This document shows, piece after piece, positions 42,957 through 43,936 of a stretch of DNA of 43,936 nt. The position numbers were made by a program, and so were the translations under genes. The stretch comes from Sphingobium sp. Leaf26. GTDB taxonomy: Bacteria; Pseudomonadota; Alphaproteobacteria; Sphingomonadales; Sphingomonadaceae. The stretch lies in the NCBI RefSeq assembly GCF_001421665.1, contig NZ_LMKV01000032.1:174919-218854 (forward strand). The letters are read 5' to 3'. The number at the start of each line of letters is the position of its first letter. The stretch's first letter is position 1. A model generated the notes under the pieces. That model saw only the letters and a program-made list of their open reading frames with translations. It was not told where the DNA came from and ran no database searches.

Positions 42957-43435
42957 CGCTTGGCAATGTCGACTTCCGCATCATGGACGGCCATCCGGCG
43001 ATCGCCGGTAGGGAGCCACTAGCCAGCTCTGTATTTCCACTGGTCCATATCGGCCCGATCGGCAGCTTCGCCACGGTCAAGCGCGCCAATAATTTTCTGT
43101 GCGGCGTCCAGGCGGCCAGCCTTGCCGAAGCGGTTGCCTTGTTCGAGAAACATGGCCTCGATGTCGGGCAGGCCATGTCCATCCTCTTCGACGGTGCGCC
43201 TGCCAGCCCGATTGTGAAGGGCGTCGGTCGTCGCATGCTAGACCGTGATTATGCGCCTCATCTCCTGATGCCATTAATGGCCAAGGATCTGGGCTATGCG
43301 GCGCAGGCGCTGGCCGATACCTGCATCCGATCCAGCATTGCGACCGCTGCGCGACAATATTTTCTGGATGCTGACGCCGCGGGTGAGGGCCTACGGGACA
43401 TAACGGCGATCGTGGAGCCGCTCAGAAAAGCCTGA
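42957..43435 (+). pseudogene. Truncated 3-hydroxyisobutyrate dehydrogenase-like gene
   Basis: Only the C-terminal half of a beta-hydroxyacid dehydrogenase remains. The frame reads HIGPIGSFATVKRANNFL (catalytic Lys and Asn region), SLAEAVALFEKHGLDVGQAM and LLMPLMAKDLGYAAQALAD, which are the all-helical NAD-binding-11 domain. The N-terminal Rossmann domain with its GxGxxG motif is missing; upstream DNA is the terminator of the receptor gene. An internal ATG at 42983 could yield 150 residues, but such a product could not bind cofactor, so I call it a relic. Confidence 0.75.
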
Positions 43436-43821
43436 AAAAGAGACGGAGAGAGTGAATGAAAAAAGGCGTTTTCACCTTCGGGGATGAATATCATTGGCGC
43501 GAAAGGATCGGCCCGCCTAGCCGGCGCCCAGTCAGGACCAACACCTAATTGGGGGCTTTGGGCACGTACGCATTCATGGACTTTGCCGAACTGACCGCAC
43601 CCGCCGGCACGCTGGCGGACCTCATGGCGACGTGGGCTTGTAGAGGGCAAGCTCAGCCAATAGCCGTCAGTCAGGATTGGCTGTTTTGCAAAATTCATTT
43701 GCAATTTTACAAATTTGCATTTGTCTTGTGCCGCAAGATGAGAAATGGGTCTTCCTGGTAACATGCCGTGATCGGGCGATCGTGGTGGTTGCGCTGGAGC
43801 GATCTATCCCAGGAGGAGAAT
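43436..43821 (+). other. Gene-poor stretch before the ETF-QO gene
   Basis: No firm gene is seen. A 30-codon frame at 43456-43548 (MKKGVFTFGDEYHWRERIG start, weak GGAGAG ahead) and a TTG frame from 43549 that includes AFMDFAELTAPAGTLADLM look like broken coding remnants without a family I can name. From about 43680 the DNA turns AT-rich and holds three TTTGCA copies, likely a regulatory patch or a decayed border. Confidence 0.4.
43684..43720. repeat. AT-rich patch with three TTTGCA copies
   Basis: TTTGCA occurs at 43685-43690, 43698-43703 and 43714-43719; the first is inside the perfect palindrome TTTTGCAAAA (43684-43693). The spacings are 13 and 16 bases. The patch stands about 100 bases before the ETF-QO start and contrasts with the GC-rich surroundings, so an operator is possible. 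Confidence 0.5.
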
Positions 43822-43936
43822 GTGGTGGGGGATTCTGTCGAACGGGAATCGATGCCCTATGACATCGTGATCGTGGGTGGTGGGCCTGCGGGTTTGTCGG
43901 CGGCGATCCGGTGCAAGCAGTTGGCGGAGGCTGCGG
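43822..43936 (+). CDS. Electron transfer flavoprotein:ubiquinone oxidoreductase, N-terminal part (cut by window edge)
   Basis: Only the first 38 codons are in the window. The frame starts at GTG 43822 (or the next GTG at 43825) behind AGGAGGAGA. It reads ERESMPYDIVIVGGGPAGLSAAIRCKQLAE, where GGGPAGLSAAI is the FAD-binding motif and the ERESMPYDIVIVGGG lead is typical of ETF-QO in alphaproteobacteria. The enzyme passes electrons from ETF to ubiquinone at the inner membrane during fatty-acid and amino-acid oxidation. The ATG at 43820 is out of frame. Another flavin monooxygenase-like FAD protein cannot be fully excluded from so short a piece. Confidence 0.8.
   Translation, partial: MVGDSVERESMPYDIVIVGGGPAGLSAAIRCKQLAEAA

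Overview
The window is GC-rich DNA with the gene content of a sphingomonad (Sphingobium/Sphingomonas-type alphaproteobacterium). The signs are three large TonB-dependent receptors linked to catabolic genes, a PepSY ferric-reductase-like pair, an MFS-PlsC-ligase Aas fusion, a PntA/PntB transhydrogenase, and an interspersed GCATCGT...CTAGAGC palindromic repeat of the kind found in this group. The genus is an inference; no rRNA, tRNA or CRISPR was seen.

Layout. (1) 1-6.2 kb, mostly housekeeping: the start of a zinc alcohol dehydrogenase, an SPFH/band-7 membrane protein with a ribbon-helix-helix partner, dihydroorotase pyrC, and pntA-pntB with a clear terminator. (2) 6.2-10.6 kb, probable iron uptake: a TonB receptor divergent from a small membrane protein and a PepSY membrane protein, with a Fur-like box between them. 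(3) 10.6-15 kb: an interspersed repeat, a TetR regulator, and a divergent 1152-residue Aas-type phospholipid repair fusion, with a clean palindromic operator between them. (4) 15.1-27.6 kb, a catabolic locus: TonB receptor, GH2 beta-galactosidase, GH27 alpha-galactosidase, APC amino-acid permease, FCD-type GntR regulator, DadA/HypO-like FAD oxidase and M24 Xaa-Pro-type peptidase. A GTATAC-centred operator lies upstream of the receptor, the regulator and the oxidase-peptidase pair, which suggests one regulon. I infer use of glycosylated, proline- or hydroxyproline-rich peptides.

(5) 27.6-31 kb, an accessory stretch: a decayed IS630 transposase fragment, small hypothetical genes, a Crp/Fnr regulator and a cytoplasmic GH13 alpha-amylase. 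(6) 31.2-42.9 kb, a second catabolic locus: exported SMP-30 lactonase, exported Gfo/Idh/MocA oxidoreductase resembling glucose-fructose oxidoreductase, a short LuxR-type HTH protein, GntP gluconate permease, FCD GntR regulator, gluconokinase, a secreted beta-helix (GH55/pectate-lyase-3-like) protein fused to a C-terminal SMP-30-like propeller, and a TonB receptor. The set reads as import of glucan fragments, periplasmic oxidation of glucose to gluconolactone and gluconate, gluconate uptake, and phosphorylation to 6-phosphogluconate. A perfect 17-bp FadR/GntR-type palindrome precedes gntP, and a near-identical 22-bp motif precedes both the beta-helix gene and the receptor. (7) 42.9-43.9 kb: a truncated 3-hydroxyisobutyrate-dehydrogenase-like pseudogene, AT-rich DNA with three TTTGCA copies, and the start of electron-transfer-flavoprotein:ubiquinone oxidoreductase.

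The most notable signals are the two candidate regulons with visible operators, the beta-helix/lactonase fusion, and the pairing of an exported Gfo/Idh oxidoreductase and lactonase with a complete gluconate import and kinase set.
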